From Janthinobacterium sp. 67 (GTDB lineage Bacteria; Pseudomonadota; Gammaproteobacteria; Burkholderiales; Burkholderiaceae_D): DNA of 64,000 nucleotides. Made by a program: the position numbers and the translations under genes. The notes beneath the pieces were generated by a model. The model did no database searches. It saw only the letters and a list, made by a program, of their open reading frames with translations, and had not been told where the DNA came from. The DNA lies in NCBI RefSeq assembly GCF_002797895.1, contig NZ_PGES01000001.1:4154001-4218000 (forward strand). The letters run 5' to 3'. This document shows positions 1 through 9,700 of the stretch, in pieces. Positions within the stretch are counted from its first letter, which is position 1, and every line of letters begins with the position of its first letter.

Positions 1-712
1 TGTCGTTGTAGCGGTAGCGCCATCCCTGCTTGAGCTTGAACAAGCTCAAGCCCACCTGCGCGCACAAGTAATCGAGCGTGAGTTCCTGCGCCATCTGTTC
101 CTGCATCAGCGCATGCACGCGTTCCAGTTTGACGATATCGGCCTCGGACCAGCGCGGCACGGCAGAGGGCGCCGGCCGCAGTGCCCGCAATTGCTCCGCA
201 AGCAGGCTGAGTACGCCGATATGCACGGCCAGCGGGTCCGTCGCGCGCAGCAGCGCGCGCGCGTGCAGGGCGGAGGCGGCCGTCGTGGCCGCATGCGCCA
301 GCTGGCGCGCGCCGCCGTTGGGCAACAGGTAAGCCAGGCCCTCCGGCCAGTAGCGCGCCAGCGCCTCTTCCCCGACCAGCACGCGCAATTGCGCCGCCCG
401 TTGATTCGCCTCGAAACGGCGCTCGCCGCTCGTGTGGCGAAACGCCGTCACCGTCGTATGGCCGCCCTGGAAACGCAGTTGTTCGCCATCGCGCGTGACG
501 TAGCCGGACGCGCCTTCCAGGCCGATGGTGATCACCATGCCGCCCGCGTCGTCATGCTTCGATTGCTCGACGATCGCCAGGCGCGGACGGTAATCGGAAT
601 GCACGAGCAGCAAGCCCTGGTCGACCTGGCGCTGCTCGGCGCGGCACTCTTTCAACCCCGGGTCCAGCTGGCGCCGTGTCCAGCCTGCCGCTTCCCAGTT
701 CTGTCCCATCAT
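1..712 (-). CDS. AraC-family transcriptional regulator (partial)
   Basis: The reading frame starts at 712 behind a GGGGGAG ribosome site and runs off the left edge of the window, so about 237 N-terminal residues are seen. The first 180 or so residues resemble the ligand-sensing half of PchR-type AraC regulators. The end, from about LTLDYLCAQVGLSLFKLKQG, is the first helix-turn-helix of the AraC DNA-binding domain; the second is outside the window. PchR-like members often control siderophore or TonB-receptor genes. A Fur-box match lies in the divergent promoter region, which fits iron regulation. The ligand cannot be told from the sequence. Confidence 0.85.
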   Translation of the reverse strand, partial: MMGQNWEAAGWTRRQLDPGLKECRAEQRQVDQGLLLVHSDYRPRLAIVEQSKHDDAGGMVITIGLEGASGYVTRDGEQLRFQGGHTTVTAFRHTSGERRFEANQRAAQLRVLVGEEALARYWPEGLAYLLPNGGARQLAHAATTAASALHARALLRATDPLAVHIGVLSLLAEQLRALRPAPSAVPRWSEADIVKLERVHALMQEQMAQELTLDYLCAQVGLSLFKLKQGWRYRYND

Positions 713-776
713 CGCTCCCCCTGTTTTCCCGCGCGCCGACACGCATACGAAATGCGCCGTGCCGCATACAAATGCA

Positions 777-795
777 AATGATAATTATTCTCATT
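777..795. promoter_or_regulatory. Fur box
   Basis: The core TGATAAT-T-ATTCTCA (779-793) matches the 7-1-7 Fur inverted repeat (TGATAATNATTATCA) with one mismatch. It sits between the AraC regulator and the divergent dimerisation-domain gene and could control both. Confidence 0.8.
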
Positions 796-842
796 GTTGC
801 ATAAAATAGGCATCCATGCCCATCACGCCGAAAGGAAGCGCC

Positions 843-1208
843 ATGCCAATACCTTCGCAACACGCCTTGCAACCCGACCGTTACCTGGCCATCGCGCCCT
901 TCCAGGCGGACGGGCTGGCCGCCGCCCTGGAACTGGGTATTTTCGATGCGCTGGCCACGCCGCATACGCCGGCGCAACTGGCCGCAGCCCTGTCGCTGCA
1001 TGCGCCGCATACGGCCATGCTGCTGGAACTGCTCTGGAGCATGCAGATGCTGGAACGCGACGGGACCGATGACGGCATGCGGCGCTACCGCTGCACGGCC
1101 ACTACCTTGCAGTATTTCTGCCGCAACTCTGTTGCCTTTTGCGGCGACGCCTGGCTGTCCCGGCTGCATGCGCTGGCGCCCGCGCAAGTAGCGATTGAAC
1201 GCGCCTAA
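843..1208 (+). CDS. methyltransferase dimerisation-domain-only protein
   Basis: A 121-residue protein if started at the ATG at 843, which has AAGGAAG a few bases upstream; an in-frame ATG at 816 is less well placed. The sequence resembles the N-terminal winged-helix dimerisation domain of acetylserotonin/hydroxyneurosporene-type O-methyltransferases (ALELGIFDAL followed by a helix-turn-helix-like segment). The SAM-binding Rossmann domain, which normally follows for 200 or more residues, is missing, and the frame ends cleanly in TAA. It may be a stand-alone domain or the remnant of a longer gene. The Fur box 50 bases upstream suggests iron-starvation expression. No catalytic function can be assigned. 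Confidence 0.6.
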   Translation: MPIPSQHALQPDRYLAIAPFQADGLAAALELGIFDALATPHTPAQLAAALSLHAPHTAMLLELLWSMQMLERDGTDDGMRRYRCTATTLQYFCRNSVAFCGDAWLSRLHALAPAQVAIERA

Positions 1209-1325
1209 CAATTACCATTTAGTAATTATGTTTTTTATAGCAAAAATGGGAGCAAATGCGCTAAGCTGTGCCGGCATTGATCGATGTCATCCGCAGCACT
1301 CCGCTGCCTCCACAGGGAATCCATC

Positions 1326-2078
1326 ATGAGTCTGAATATCGCAGGGAAAGTCGTCGTCATCACCGGTGCCAGCAGCGGCCTGGGCGAAGCCACCGCGCGC
1401 CATCTGGCGGCGCTGGGCGCTTCCGTCGTGCTCGGCGCGCGCCGCATGGACTTGCTCACTACCATTGCCGAGGAAATCACGGCCGCCGGCGGTCAGGCCG
1501 CCATCGCCCAGACCGATGTCACCCAGGCGGGCGACCTGACGCGGTTGGTTGACACGGCCCTGGCCGTGTTCGGCAAGGTCGACGTGCTGATCAACAATGC
1601 GGGGCTGATGGCCATCGCACCGATGAGCGCCTTGAAGGTCGACGAGTGGAACAACATGATCGATATCAACATCAAGGGCGTACTCAACGGCATCGCCGCC
1701 GTGCTGCCGCATTTCCTGGCGCAAAACAGCGGCCACTTCATCAATATTTCGTCGGTGGCGGGACAAAAAGTCTTCAGCCCGGGCGGCACCGTCTACAGCG
1801 GCACCAAGTTTGCCGTCAGCGCCATTTCGGAAGGCTTGCGCCATGAGCTGGCGGCCAGCGGCGGCGCCATCCGCACGACGGTCATTGCGCCGGGCGCCGT
1901 GGACACGCCATTGAGCGAGGGCAGCAGCCATGCCGAGAGCGCCAAGGCCGTCAAGGAGTTCTACCAGATTGCCATTCCCGCCGCCTCGGTGGCGCGCGCC
2001 ATCGCGTATGCGATCGAGCAGCCGGCCGACGTGGATATCAACGAGATCGTGCTGCGCCCGACGGCGCAGGCGTTTTAA
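1326..2078 (+). CDS. SDR-family NAD(P)-dependent oxidoreductase
   Basis: A 250-residue classical short-chain dehydrogenase. The cofactor loop TGASSGLG lies near residues 13-20, NNAG near 90, and the catalytic Ser/Tyr/Lys set is seen as ISS followed by YSGTK near residues 140-160. The ATG at 1326 follows AGGGAAT and gives the usual family start. The C-terminal DINEIVLRPT segment is typical of the YdfG/serine-dehydrogenase-like branch. The stop overlaps the end of the convergent LysR gene by a few bases. SDRs next to LysR genes are common in Burkholderiales and often handle small carbonyl substrates; the substrate is not deducible here. Confidence 0.9.
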   Translation: MSLNIAGKVVVITGASSGLGEATARHLAALGASVVLGARRMDLLTTIAEEITAAGGQAAIAQTDVTQAGDLTRLVDTALAVFGKVDVLINNAGLMAIAPMSALKVDEWNNMIDINIKGVLNGIAAVLPHFLAQNSGHFINISSVAGQKVFSPGGTVYSGTKFAVSAISEGLRHELAASGGAIRTTVIAPGAVDTPLSEGSSHAESAKAVKEFYQIAIPAASVARAIAYAIEQPADVDINEIVLRPTAQAF

Positions 2079-2974
2079 GCCGCATCGTGTTGCAGCGACT
2101 CGATGATCAGGTCCGCCAGCCGCTCGACGGGCGGCCTGCTCACCGGTGACGCACGCAACAGTTCCAGCGACAGCGGGGGCAGGGCGGGCAAGCCAGCCGC
2201 CACGTGATCGAGCACGCACACGGAAGACGGCAAGCCCAGGCCCGTGCGCACCGTCACGCCCAGCCCTGCCGCGGCGGCTGCCCACAGGCCGGCCAGGCTG
2301 GGACTGGTAAACGCCGTGCGCCAGGCGATGCCGGCCCGGTCCAGCGCCTGCGTGGCGCAGCGCTGGAACAGGCATTCGCGGTCGAACGCAATGAGCGGCA
2401 AAGGCTCGCCCGATTCGGGCCGCCAGGCCAGGCTCGACGAGGCGATCCAGCGCATGGCCGGTTCGGCGATATGCTGGCGCTGCTGCGGCGGATACTCGGC
2501 CACGTCGGCGATGCCCGCGCCGCCCCACAGCAGGGCCAGGTCCAGCTGGCCCATGACCAGGCCTTCCATCAAGGCCGTGTTGCGCGCCACGTGCGCCTCG
2601 ATGCGCACTTTCGGATGCGCGCGCGCAAAGCGTCCCAGCACGTCCGGCAGCAAGGCTTCGCCGAAATCCTCTTGCAGACCCAGCCTGATCCAGCCTTCCA
2701 GTTCCGCGCCCCGCAAGGCGACGGCCGCCTCGTCGTTGAGTTCCAGCAGGCGGCGCGCATAGCCGAGCAAGACTTCGCCGGCCGGCGTCAGCGCCAGGCC
2801 CCGTCCATCCTTGCGAAACAGGGGCATGCCCGCCTGCTCCTCGAGTTTTTTCAGCTGCGCGCTGACGGCCGAGGTGGAGCGGCCCACCTTGTCCGCCGCG
2901 CGGGCAAAGCTGCCCAGCTCGATGCCAGCCACATAGCTGCGCAGGAAGGCGATGTCGAAATTAAGCAAGCTCAT
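2075..2974 (-). CDS. LysR-family transcriptional regulator
   Basis: A 299-residue LTTR with an N-terminal winged HTH (FARAADKVGRSTSAVSAQLKKLEE, residues about 20-45) and a periplasmic-binding-like effector domain. The start at 2974 gives MSLLNFDIAFLRSYVAGIE, a normal LTTR N terminus. It is convergent with the SDR gene, overlapping by four bases, and divergent from the MFS carrier at 3086. The latter arrangement is the usual LTTR layout, so the carrier is the likelier target. Confidence 0.92.
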   Translation of the reverse strand: MSLLNFDIAFLRSYVAGIELGSFARAADKVGRSTSAVSAQLKKLEEQAGMPLFRKDGRGLALTPAGEVLLGYARRLLELNDEAAVALRGAELEGWIRLGLQEDFGEALLPDVLGRFARAHPKVRIEAHVARNTALMEGLVMGQLDLALLWGGAGIADVAEYPPQQRQHIAEPAMRWIASSSLAWRPESGEPLPLIAFDRECLFQRCATQALDRAGIAWRTAFTSPSLAGLWAAAAAGLGVTVRTGLGLPSSVCVLDHVAAGLPALPPLSLELLRASPVSRPPVERLADLIIESLQHDAA

Positions 2975-3085
2975 GGCATCAATACAATCGTCCTGTTTTA
3001 TGGGATGGTTTAACGTAAATTATCTGATATTCAGAATGATCGTACTGCGCAACACTGTCAGGGTCAACCACTTACTTTCCTTGCC

Positions 3086-4348
3086 ATGAGCACCAATTGC
3101 CAAGCTGTTCCTGTTCCTGCCTCCGCCACCGTGCCTGCGGGCGACGCTCACCGCTGGAAAGTGCTGGCCGTCGGCGTGGCGGCCAATGCCAGCTTTTCCG
3201 CCGCCGCCAACGGCATGCCCACCACGGCCATCTGGCTGCGCAGCGGCTATCACCTGAGCAATACGGACCTGGGGGTGGCGCTGGGTGCCATGGGCCTGGG
3301 CGTGGCCTTGAGCGAATTGCCATGGGGTATGGCCACCGACCGCTGGGGCGACCGCCCCGTGCTGCTGACCGGCTTGCTGGGCACCATGCTGGCACTATTG
3401 ACCTTGCTGCTGTGGATCACGCCGGCTGACGGTTCCGTGCCGCCGTTGTGGGCGCTGGCGGCCGGGCTGGCCCTGGTCGGCGTGCTGGGCGGCAGCGTGA
3501 ATGGCGCCAGCGGCCGCGCCGTGATGCGCTGGTTCGGCGCCGGCGAACGGGGTTTCGCCATGAGCATCCGCCAGACGGCCGTGCCGCTGGGCGGCGGCCT
3601 CGGCGCCCTCATCCTGCCCAGCCTGGCCTCGCGCCATGGCTTCATGCCCGTGTTTGGCGCCCTGGCCCTCGTATGCGGCCTGTCGGCGTTTTTTACGTGG
3701 CGCTGGATGCATGAGCCCGATTTTTCTGCCGAGGCCGCCACAGGCCCGCAAAACGCGCCCAAAGGCCCATTGAAAGACCAGGCAACGTTGCCCCTGAAGA
3801 ATCGCAAAGTCTGGCGCATGGTGGCCGCCATCGGCTTGCTGTGCGTGCCCCAGTTTGCCGTGCTCAGCTTTGCCACCGTGTTCCTGCACGATGACGGCCA
3901 CCTGGGCCTGGCGGGCATCACGTCCGTGATGGTGGTCCTGCAGGGGGGCGCCATGGTGATGCGCATCTGGAGCGGGCGCTACACGGACCGCCACGCGAAC
4001 CGGCCCGCCTGGCTGCGCGGCGCGGCCCTGGTGGCGCTGGCCACATTCGTGCTGCTGGGCATGGCCGCCGCAGGCGATGCGCCGGGCTGGGTCTTGATGA
4101 GTGCCGTGGTGGTGGCCGGCATCGCCGTGTCCGCCTGGCATGGCGTGGCCTACACGGAACTGGCCACGGAAGCGGGCGCCGCCAACGCGGGCACGGCCTT
4201 GGGCATGGCGAACACGGCCGTGTACGTGGGCCTGTTCCTCACGCCGATTGCCATCCCACATTTGCTGGCGGCCAGCAACTGGCCCGTCGTGTGGTGGCTG
4301 GCGGGGCTGGTGGCGCTGCTGGCCCGCCCGCTGTTTCCGAAAGCCTAG
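3086..4348 (+). CDS. MFS transporter
   Basis: A 420-residue major facilitator with about 12 hydrophobic segments. The conserved loop 2-3 signature appears as GMATDRWGDRP near residues 82-92, with a second-half equivalent SGRYTDRHANRP near 300. A hydrophilic central loop (residues about 215-240) separates the halves. It is divergent from the LysR gene at 2075-2974 and is the likely target of that regulator. The sequence is closest in feel to CynX/NimT-like anion carriers, but the substrate is unknown. It ends overlapping the convergent HTH regulator by three bases. Confidence 0.88.
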   Translation: MSTNCQAVPVPASATVPAGDAHRWKVLAVGVAANASFSAAANGMPTTAIWLRSGYHLSNTDLGVALGAMGLGVALSELPWGMATDRWGDRPVLLTGLLGTMLALLTLLLWITPADGSVPPLWALAAGLALVGVLGGSVNGASGRAVMRWFGAGERGFAMSIRQTAVPLGGGLGALILPSLASRHGFMPVFGALALVCGLSAFFTWRWMHEPDFSAEAATGPQNAPKGPLKDQATLPLKNRKVWRMVAAIGLLCVPQFAVLSFATVFLHDDGHLGLAGITSVMVVLQGGAMVMRIWSGRYTDRHANRPAWLRGAALVALATFVLLGMAAAGDAPGWVLMSAVVVAGIAVSAWHGVAYTELATEAGAANAGTALGMANTAVYVGLFLTPIAIPHLLAASNWPVVWWLAGLVALLARPLFPKA

Positions 4349-5004
4349 GGCAGCGCCCTGATCCGGTACACGCAGCGCATGGCGTTGGCCAGCACGTGCT
4401 GCTCGCGCACGATGCTGGCGTTCGGTCCCACCACTTCCTGGAACAGCTGCAATTCCGAGCGGCAAAAACCCTGGCAGGTGCGCGCGGCGGCGCAGATGGG
4501 GCAGTGGTCTTCGATCAGCAGCCAGTCGTCGCCGTCTTCTTCCACGCGCGCCATATAGCCCTCTTCATCGCGCACGGCCGCCAGTTGCCGCAGTCGCGTG
4601 GGCAAGTCCGGCGCCGAGCACGCCTGCGCATACGCGCCGCGGCTTTCCTCTTCGCGCTGCGTGATGAGTTTATCCAGGCCCGCCTCGCCGAACAGCTGGC
4701 GCACGGAACCGATCAGCTTGATCGTCAGCTGCGCATGCGTGTCGGGAAAGCGCGCATTGCCCGCTTCCGTCAAGACCCAGTTCTGGCGCGGCCGGCCCGC
4801 GCCCGCCTGCGCTTCCTGGCGTCCCTCGATCAAGCCCGCCGCCACCAGCTTTTGCACTTGCTGGCGCGCCGCCTCGCCCGTCATGTCCAGGGTCTTGGCC
4901 AGGGTCGCCGTGGAGACGGGTCCCTTGGTCTTGATGAAATACAGGATGCGCTCCGTCGTTTGCGGCACCTCGCTATTATCCAAACGTTTACTTGTGTAAT
5001 TCAT
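4345..5004 (-). CDS. HTH regulator with C-terminal cysteine cluster (SufR-like)
   Basis: A 219-residue protein if started at the ATG at 5004; an upstream TTG at 5013 is also in frame. The first 80 residues form a winged HTH (VSTATLAKTLDMTGEAARQQ, then a wing GRPRQNWVLT). The C-terminal half carries CPICAAARTCQGFC (C-x2-C-x5-C-x3-C) near residues 175-188. This layout resembles the SufR family, where C-terminal cysteines hold an Fe-S cluster. The gene is divergent from the DUF2165-RND efflux operon starting at 5128, so it probably controls efflux in response to redox or metal stress. That control is inferred from position only. Confidence 0.75.
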   Translation of the reverse strand: MNYTSKRLDNSEVPQTTERILYFIKTKGPVSTATLAKTLDMTGEAARQQVQKLVAAGLIEGRQEAQAGAGRPRQNWVLTEAGNARFPDTHAQLTIKLIGSVRQLFGEAGLDKLITQREEESRGAYAQACSAPDLPTRLRQLAAVRDEEGYMARVEEDGDDWLLIEDHCPICAAARTCQGFCRSELQLFQEVVGPNASIVREQHVLANAMRCVYRIRALP

Positions 5005-5127
5005 TTCACTCAACTATCATGGGGCCAGTTAACCAACTAATTGCTTGCATAATAGGCCGGTAGCTCCCCGCTGTCGAGGAGTTTCCACGTCCGCGTGCCG
5101 GCAAGACACTTTTTGGACGGGAATCCC

Positions 5128-5610
5128 ATGCAGCTGCAGCACTCGATCTGGCTGTTTCACGCCATCCTCGCTACCGGCCTGGCCATCTGGCTGACCTTGG
5201 CCGCCATCAACAACATGCACGCCTTCCACGGCGCCGTCTGGGCCATCGGCAACACCATGCGCATGGACCCGCTGCGCCAGGACCCGACCATCCAGACACC
5301 GCTGCTGCGCCGCGCGCTCACGTCCTTGCGCTTACACCGGCTGGCGCTGGGCGTGGTGCTGGCCTTGCAATTGCTGGCCGCCATCGCCGCCTGGACGGGC
5401 GTGGCGCTGTTTGCCGGCGACGGCCTGACCGCTGCCTTGCCCTGGCTGAACCTGGCCTTGTGCGCCATGGCCGCCTTTTTGCTGCTGATGCACCTGGGCG
5501 GCCTGTGGTTCGGCTACTGGATCGCGCAGGAAGGCTTGCAGACGACGCACCTGGTGCTGCTGCTGTGGACCCTGGCGCTGTTTTTCACCTTCAACGCGCA
5601 GCGGACCTGA
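5128..5610 (+). CDS. DUF2165-family small integral membrane protein
   Basis: About 160 residues with four hydrophobic helices (residues about 6-26, 70-92, 105-127 and 137-157), matching the DUF2165 predicted small integral membrane family. The start at 5128 follows GGGAAT; an in-frame ATG 33 bases upstream lacks a good ribosome site. It is the first gene of a four-gene efflux operon, 46 bases ahead of the adaptor. Several RND operons, such as mexGHI-opmD, also begin with a small membrane protein (DoxX-like in that case), so an accessory role is possible but unproven. Confidence 0.78.
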   Translation: MQLQHSIWLFHAILATGLAIWLTLAAINNMHAFHGAVWAIGNTMRMDPLRQDPTIQTPLLRRALTSLRLHRLALGVVLALQLLAAIAAWTGVALFAGDGLTAALPWLNLALCAMAAFLLLMHLGGLWFGYWIAQEGLQTTHLVLLLWTLALFFTFNAQRT

Positions 5611-5656
5611 CCAGCCTTCGCTGCGCCTCTTCTTCCCAGTTGTAAAGGACTTCATC

Positions 5657-6757
5657 ATGCATACGAAACTCGTCGGCGCCTCCGCGCTGGCCATCACCCT
5701 GGCCGTCGCGGGCGCCGCGCTCTATCCGCGTGCCGACTCGCATGCGGCCGATGCCGCCGCCTACCCCGCCACCAAGGTGGCGCTCGTGCCCGTCGTGCTG
5801 GGCACGCAGGAACGCTACTTTGCCGGCGTAGGCGAACTGGAAGCGGCGCGCCAGGTGCAGGTGGCGGCCGAAACGGGCGGGCGCATCACGCAGATCCGCT
5901 TCGCATCGGGGCAAAGCGTGGCGGCCGGCGCCGTGCTGGTGCAGCTCAATGATGCGCCGGAACAGGCGGCCCTGCTGCGCCAGCGCGCGCAGCTGAAAAA
6001 CGCGGAAAGCAGCCACGCCCGCACGGCGCAGATGGTGAAGGAAAAGGCGGCCACGCAGGAGCAGCTCGATAGTGCCCTGGCCGCGCGCGATGCGGCCTTG
6101 GGCGACGTGCGCCAGACGCAGGCGCTGATCGCGCAAAAGACCATCCGCGCGCCGTTCGCCGGACAACTGGGCATCCGCAAGGTCCACGCGGGCCAGTACC
6201 TGAACGCGGCCGACACGGTGGCCAGCCTGATCGACACGCAGTCGCTGATGGTGAACTTCGCCCTCGATGAACAGAGCAGCGCGAAGCTGGCGCCGGGACA
6301 GGCCGTGCAAGTGCTGGTGGACGCCTATCCCGGCGACGTCTTCACGGCCAAAATCAACGCCATCGACCCGCTGATCTCTCGTTCGCGCATGGTGCAGGTG
6401 CAGGCGGCGCTGACCAATCCGCGCGGCGCGCTCAAAGCGGGCATGTACGCGAATGTGCGCGTGGCGCGCGAAGCGGGCCGGCAGCTGACGGTGCCGGAAA
6501 CGGCAGTGACCTACAGCGCATATGGCGACACGGTCTTCGTCGCGCAGCAGGAAGGAAAACAGCCGCTCACCGTCAAGCGCGTGGGCGTGAAACTGGGCGA
6601 GCGGGCAGGGGGCCGGGTGGCCATTCTTGACGGCTTGCGCGAAGGCCAGCGCGTGGTCGCTTCGGGCCAGCTGAAACTGGCCGATGGCATGGCCGTGCAA
6701 GCGGTCGCCAATACCTTGGACGAAGTAAAACGCGCCGCGCCCAAAGCCGGCTCGTAA
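5657..6757 (+). CDS. RND efflux periplasmic adaptor (membrane fusion protein)
   Basis: A 366-residue HlyD/AcrA-type adaptor. An N-terminal hydrophobic segment (MHTKLVGASALAITLAVAGA) serves as signal or anchor. It is followed by a lipoyl half (GRITQIRFASGQSVAAGAVL), an alpha-helical hairpin (residues about 105-150), the second lipoyl half (IRAPFAGQLGIRKVHAGQYL), and beta-barrel and membrane-proximal domains. It links the inner-membrane pump encoded 15 bases downstream to the outer-membrane channel at 9862. There is no lipobox cysteine, so it is probably anchored by the N-terminal helix or free in the periplasm. Confidence 0.93.
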   Translation: MHTKLVGASALAITLAVAGAALYPRADSHAADAAAYPATKVALVPVVLGTQERYFAGVGELEAARQVQVAAETGGRITQIRFASGQSVAAGAVLVQLNDAPEQAALLRQRAQLKNAESSHARTAQMVKEKAATQEQLDSALAARDAALGDVRQTQALIAQKTIRAPFAGQLGIRKVHAGQYLNAADTVASLIDTQSLMVNFALDEQSSAKLAPGQAVQVLVDAYPGDVFTAKINAIDPLISRSRMVQVQAALTNPRGALKAGMYANVRVAREAGRQLTVPETAVTYSAYGDTVFVAQQEGKQPLTVKRVGVKLGERAGGRVAILDGLREGQRVVASGQLKLADGMAVQAVANTLDEVKRAAPKAGS

Positions 6758-6772
6758 AGGAAAGACATCACC

Positions 6773-9700
6773 ATGAAATTTACCGATTTATTCGTACGCC
6801 GCCCCGTGCTGGCGCTGGTGATCAGCACATTGATTTTGATGCTGGGCGTGGTCGCCCTCCTGCAGCTGCCGATCCGCCAGTATCCGATGCTCGAATCGTC
6901 CACCATCACCGTCAAAACCACGTATCCGGGCGCCTCGGCGGAACTGATGCAGGGCTTTGTCACCCAGCCGATCGCGCAAGCCGTGTCGTCAGTGGAAGGC
7001 ATCGATTACCTGACGTCGTCGTCGGTGCAGGGCAGCAGCACGGTCACCGTGCGCATGGAACTGAACCGCGATTCCACGCAAGCGTTGACGGAAGTGATGG
7101 CCAAGGTCAACCAGGTGCGCTACAAGCTGCCCGAAGGCGCCTTTGATCCCGTCATCGAGCGCTCGGCCGGCGATTCCTCGGCCGTCGCCTATGTCGGCTT
7201 TGCCAGCGAGAGCGTGTCCGCGCCCGCGCTGACGGATTATCTGGCGCGCGTCGTGCAACCGATGTTCGCCACCATCGACGGCGTGGCCAAAGTCGACGTG
7301 TATGGCGGCCAGCAGCTGGCCATGCGCCTGTGGATAGACCCGGCGAAACTGGCCGCGCGCGGATTGACGGCGGCCGACGTGGCAGATGCCGTGCGGCGCA
7401 ATAACTACCAGGCGGCGCCCGGCAAAGTGAAGGGACAATTCGTCGTGTCTAATATCAGCGTCAACACGGATCTGACCAGCGTGGAGCAGTTCCGCGACAT
7501 GGTCATACGCAAGGGCGGCGATGACAGCGCGTCGCTCGTGCGTCTGAAAGACGTGGGCACGGTGGAACTGGGCGCGGCCGCCACGGAGACGAGCGGCATC
7601 ATGGACGGCGTGCCGGCCGTGTACCTGGGCCTGTCGCCCACCCCTGGCGGCAACCCGCTGGTGATCGTCGACGGCATCAGGAAGCTGCTGCCCGAAATCC
7701 AGAAAACCCTGCCGCCGGGCGTGAAAGTCGAACTGGCGTTCGAGACGGCGCGCTTCATCCAGTCGTCCATCGACGAGGTGGCGCATACCCTGCTCGAAGC
7801 GCTGCTGATCGTCGTCATCGTCATCTACCTGTGCATGGGTTCCTTGCGCTCGGTGCTGATACCCGTCGTGACGATCCCGTTGTCGATGCTGGGCGCGGCG
7901 GCGCTGATGCTGGCCTTCGGCTTCAGCATCAATTTATTGACCTTGCTGGCGATGGTGCTGGCCGTGGGCCTGGTGGTCGATGACGCCATCGTCGTGGTGG
8001 AAAACGTGCATAGGCATATCGAGGAAGGCAAGACGCCCGTGGCGGCCGCCCTCGTCGGTGCGCGCGAAGTGGCCGGCCCCGTGATCGCCATGACGATCAC
8101 GCTGGCCGCCGTGTATGCGCCGATCGGCATGATGGGGGGACTCACGGGCGCGCTGTTCAAGGAATTCGCGCTGACCCTGGCCGGCGCCGTGGTGGTCTCG
8201 GGCGTGGTGGCCTTGACCCTGTCGCCCGTGATGAGCTCCTTGCTGCTGCAGCCCAAACAATCGGAAGGGCGCATGGCGCGCGCCGCCGAGCATTTCTTCG
8301 AGGGCTTGACCAGCCGCTATGCGCGCCTGCTGGACCGCTCCTTGCACCACCGCTGGCTCAGTGCCGGTTTCGCCGCGCTGGTGATGGTCAGTCTGCCGTT
8401 TTTGTACCTGCTGCCGCAGCGCGAACTGGCGCCGGCGGAAGACCAGGCCAGCGTGCTGACGGCGATCAAGGCGCCGCAGCACGCCAACCTCGATTACGTC
8501 GAGCGCTTTTCCTACAAGCTCGATGCCATCTACAAGAATATCCCTGAAACGGACTCGCGCTGGATCATCAACGGCGGCGAAGGGCCGGCATCGAGCATCG
8601 GCGGCATCAACCTGACGCCGTGGGCCGAACGGGCGCGCAATGCGGCCGTCATCCAGGCCGAATTGCAGCATGCCGTGGGCGACGTGGAAGGCACGAGCAT
8701 CTTCGCCTTCCAGCTGGCGCCCTTGCCCGGATCGAGCGGCGGCTTGCCCGTGCAGATGGTCTTGCGCAGCGCGCAGGATTACGCCACCCTGTTTCACACC
8801 ATGGAAGACGTCAAGCAGCGTGCGCGCGCAAGCGGCCTGTTTGCCGTCGTCGACAGCGACCTCGATTACAACAACCCGGTGGTCAAAGTGCGCGTGGACC
8901 GTTCCAAGGCGAACAGCCTGGGCATCCGCATGCAGGATATCGGCGAATCGCTGGCCGTGCTGGTGGGCGAAAATTATCTGAACCGCTTCGGCATGGATGG
9001 CCGCGCCTATGACGTCATCGCGCAAAGCCCGCGCGAGCAGCGCTTGACGGCGCAAGCCCTGACGCAGCAGTACGTGCGCGCCGACGATGGCAGCCTGCTG
9101 CCCCTGTCCGCCGTCGTGTCGGTGACGGAACAGATCGAGCCGAACATGCTGACCCAGTTCAACCAGCAAAACGCGGCCACCTTCCAGGGCGTGCCCGCGC
9201 CGGGCGTGACCCTCGGCGACGCCGTCGCCTTCCTCGATGGCGTGGCGAAAACCCTGCCGCCGGGCTTCAGCTACGACTGGCAATCGGACGCGCGCCAGTT
9301 CGCCACGGAAGGCAATGCGCTGCTGCTGGCCTTCCTCGCGGCCGTCGTCGTCATCTACCTGGTGCTGGCGGCGCAGTATGAAAGCCTGACGGACCCGCTG
9401 ATCATTCTGATCACCGTGCCGCTGTCGATCTGCGGCGCGCTGATTCCGCTGGCCCTCGGCTACGCCACCGTCAACATCTATACGCAGATCGGCCTCGTGA
9501 CCCTGATCGGCTTGATCAGCAAGCACGGCATCCTGATGGTGGAATTTGCCAACGAATTGCAGGTGCATGAACAGCTCGACCGCATCACGGCCATCCGCAA
9601 GGCGGCGCAGATCCGCTTGCGCCCGATTTTGATGACGACGGCGGCCATGGTGGTGGGCCTGGTGCCGCTGCTGTTCGCCTCGGGCGCGGGCGCCAACAGC

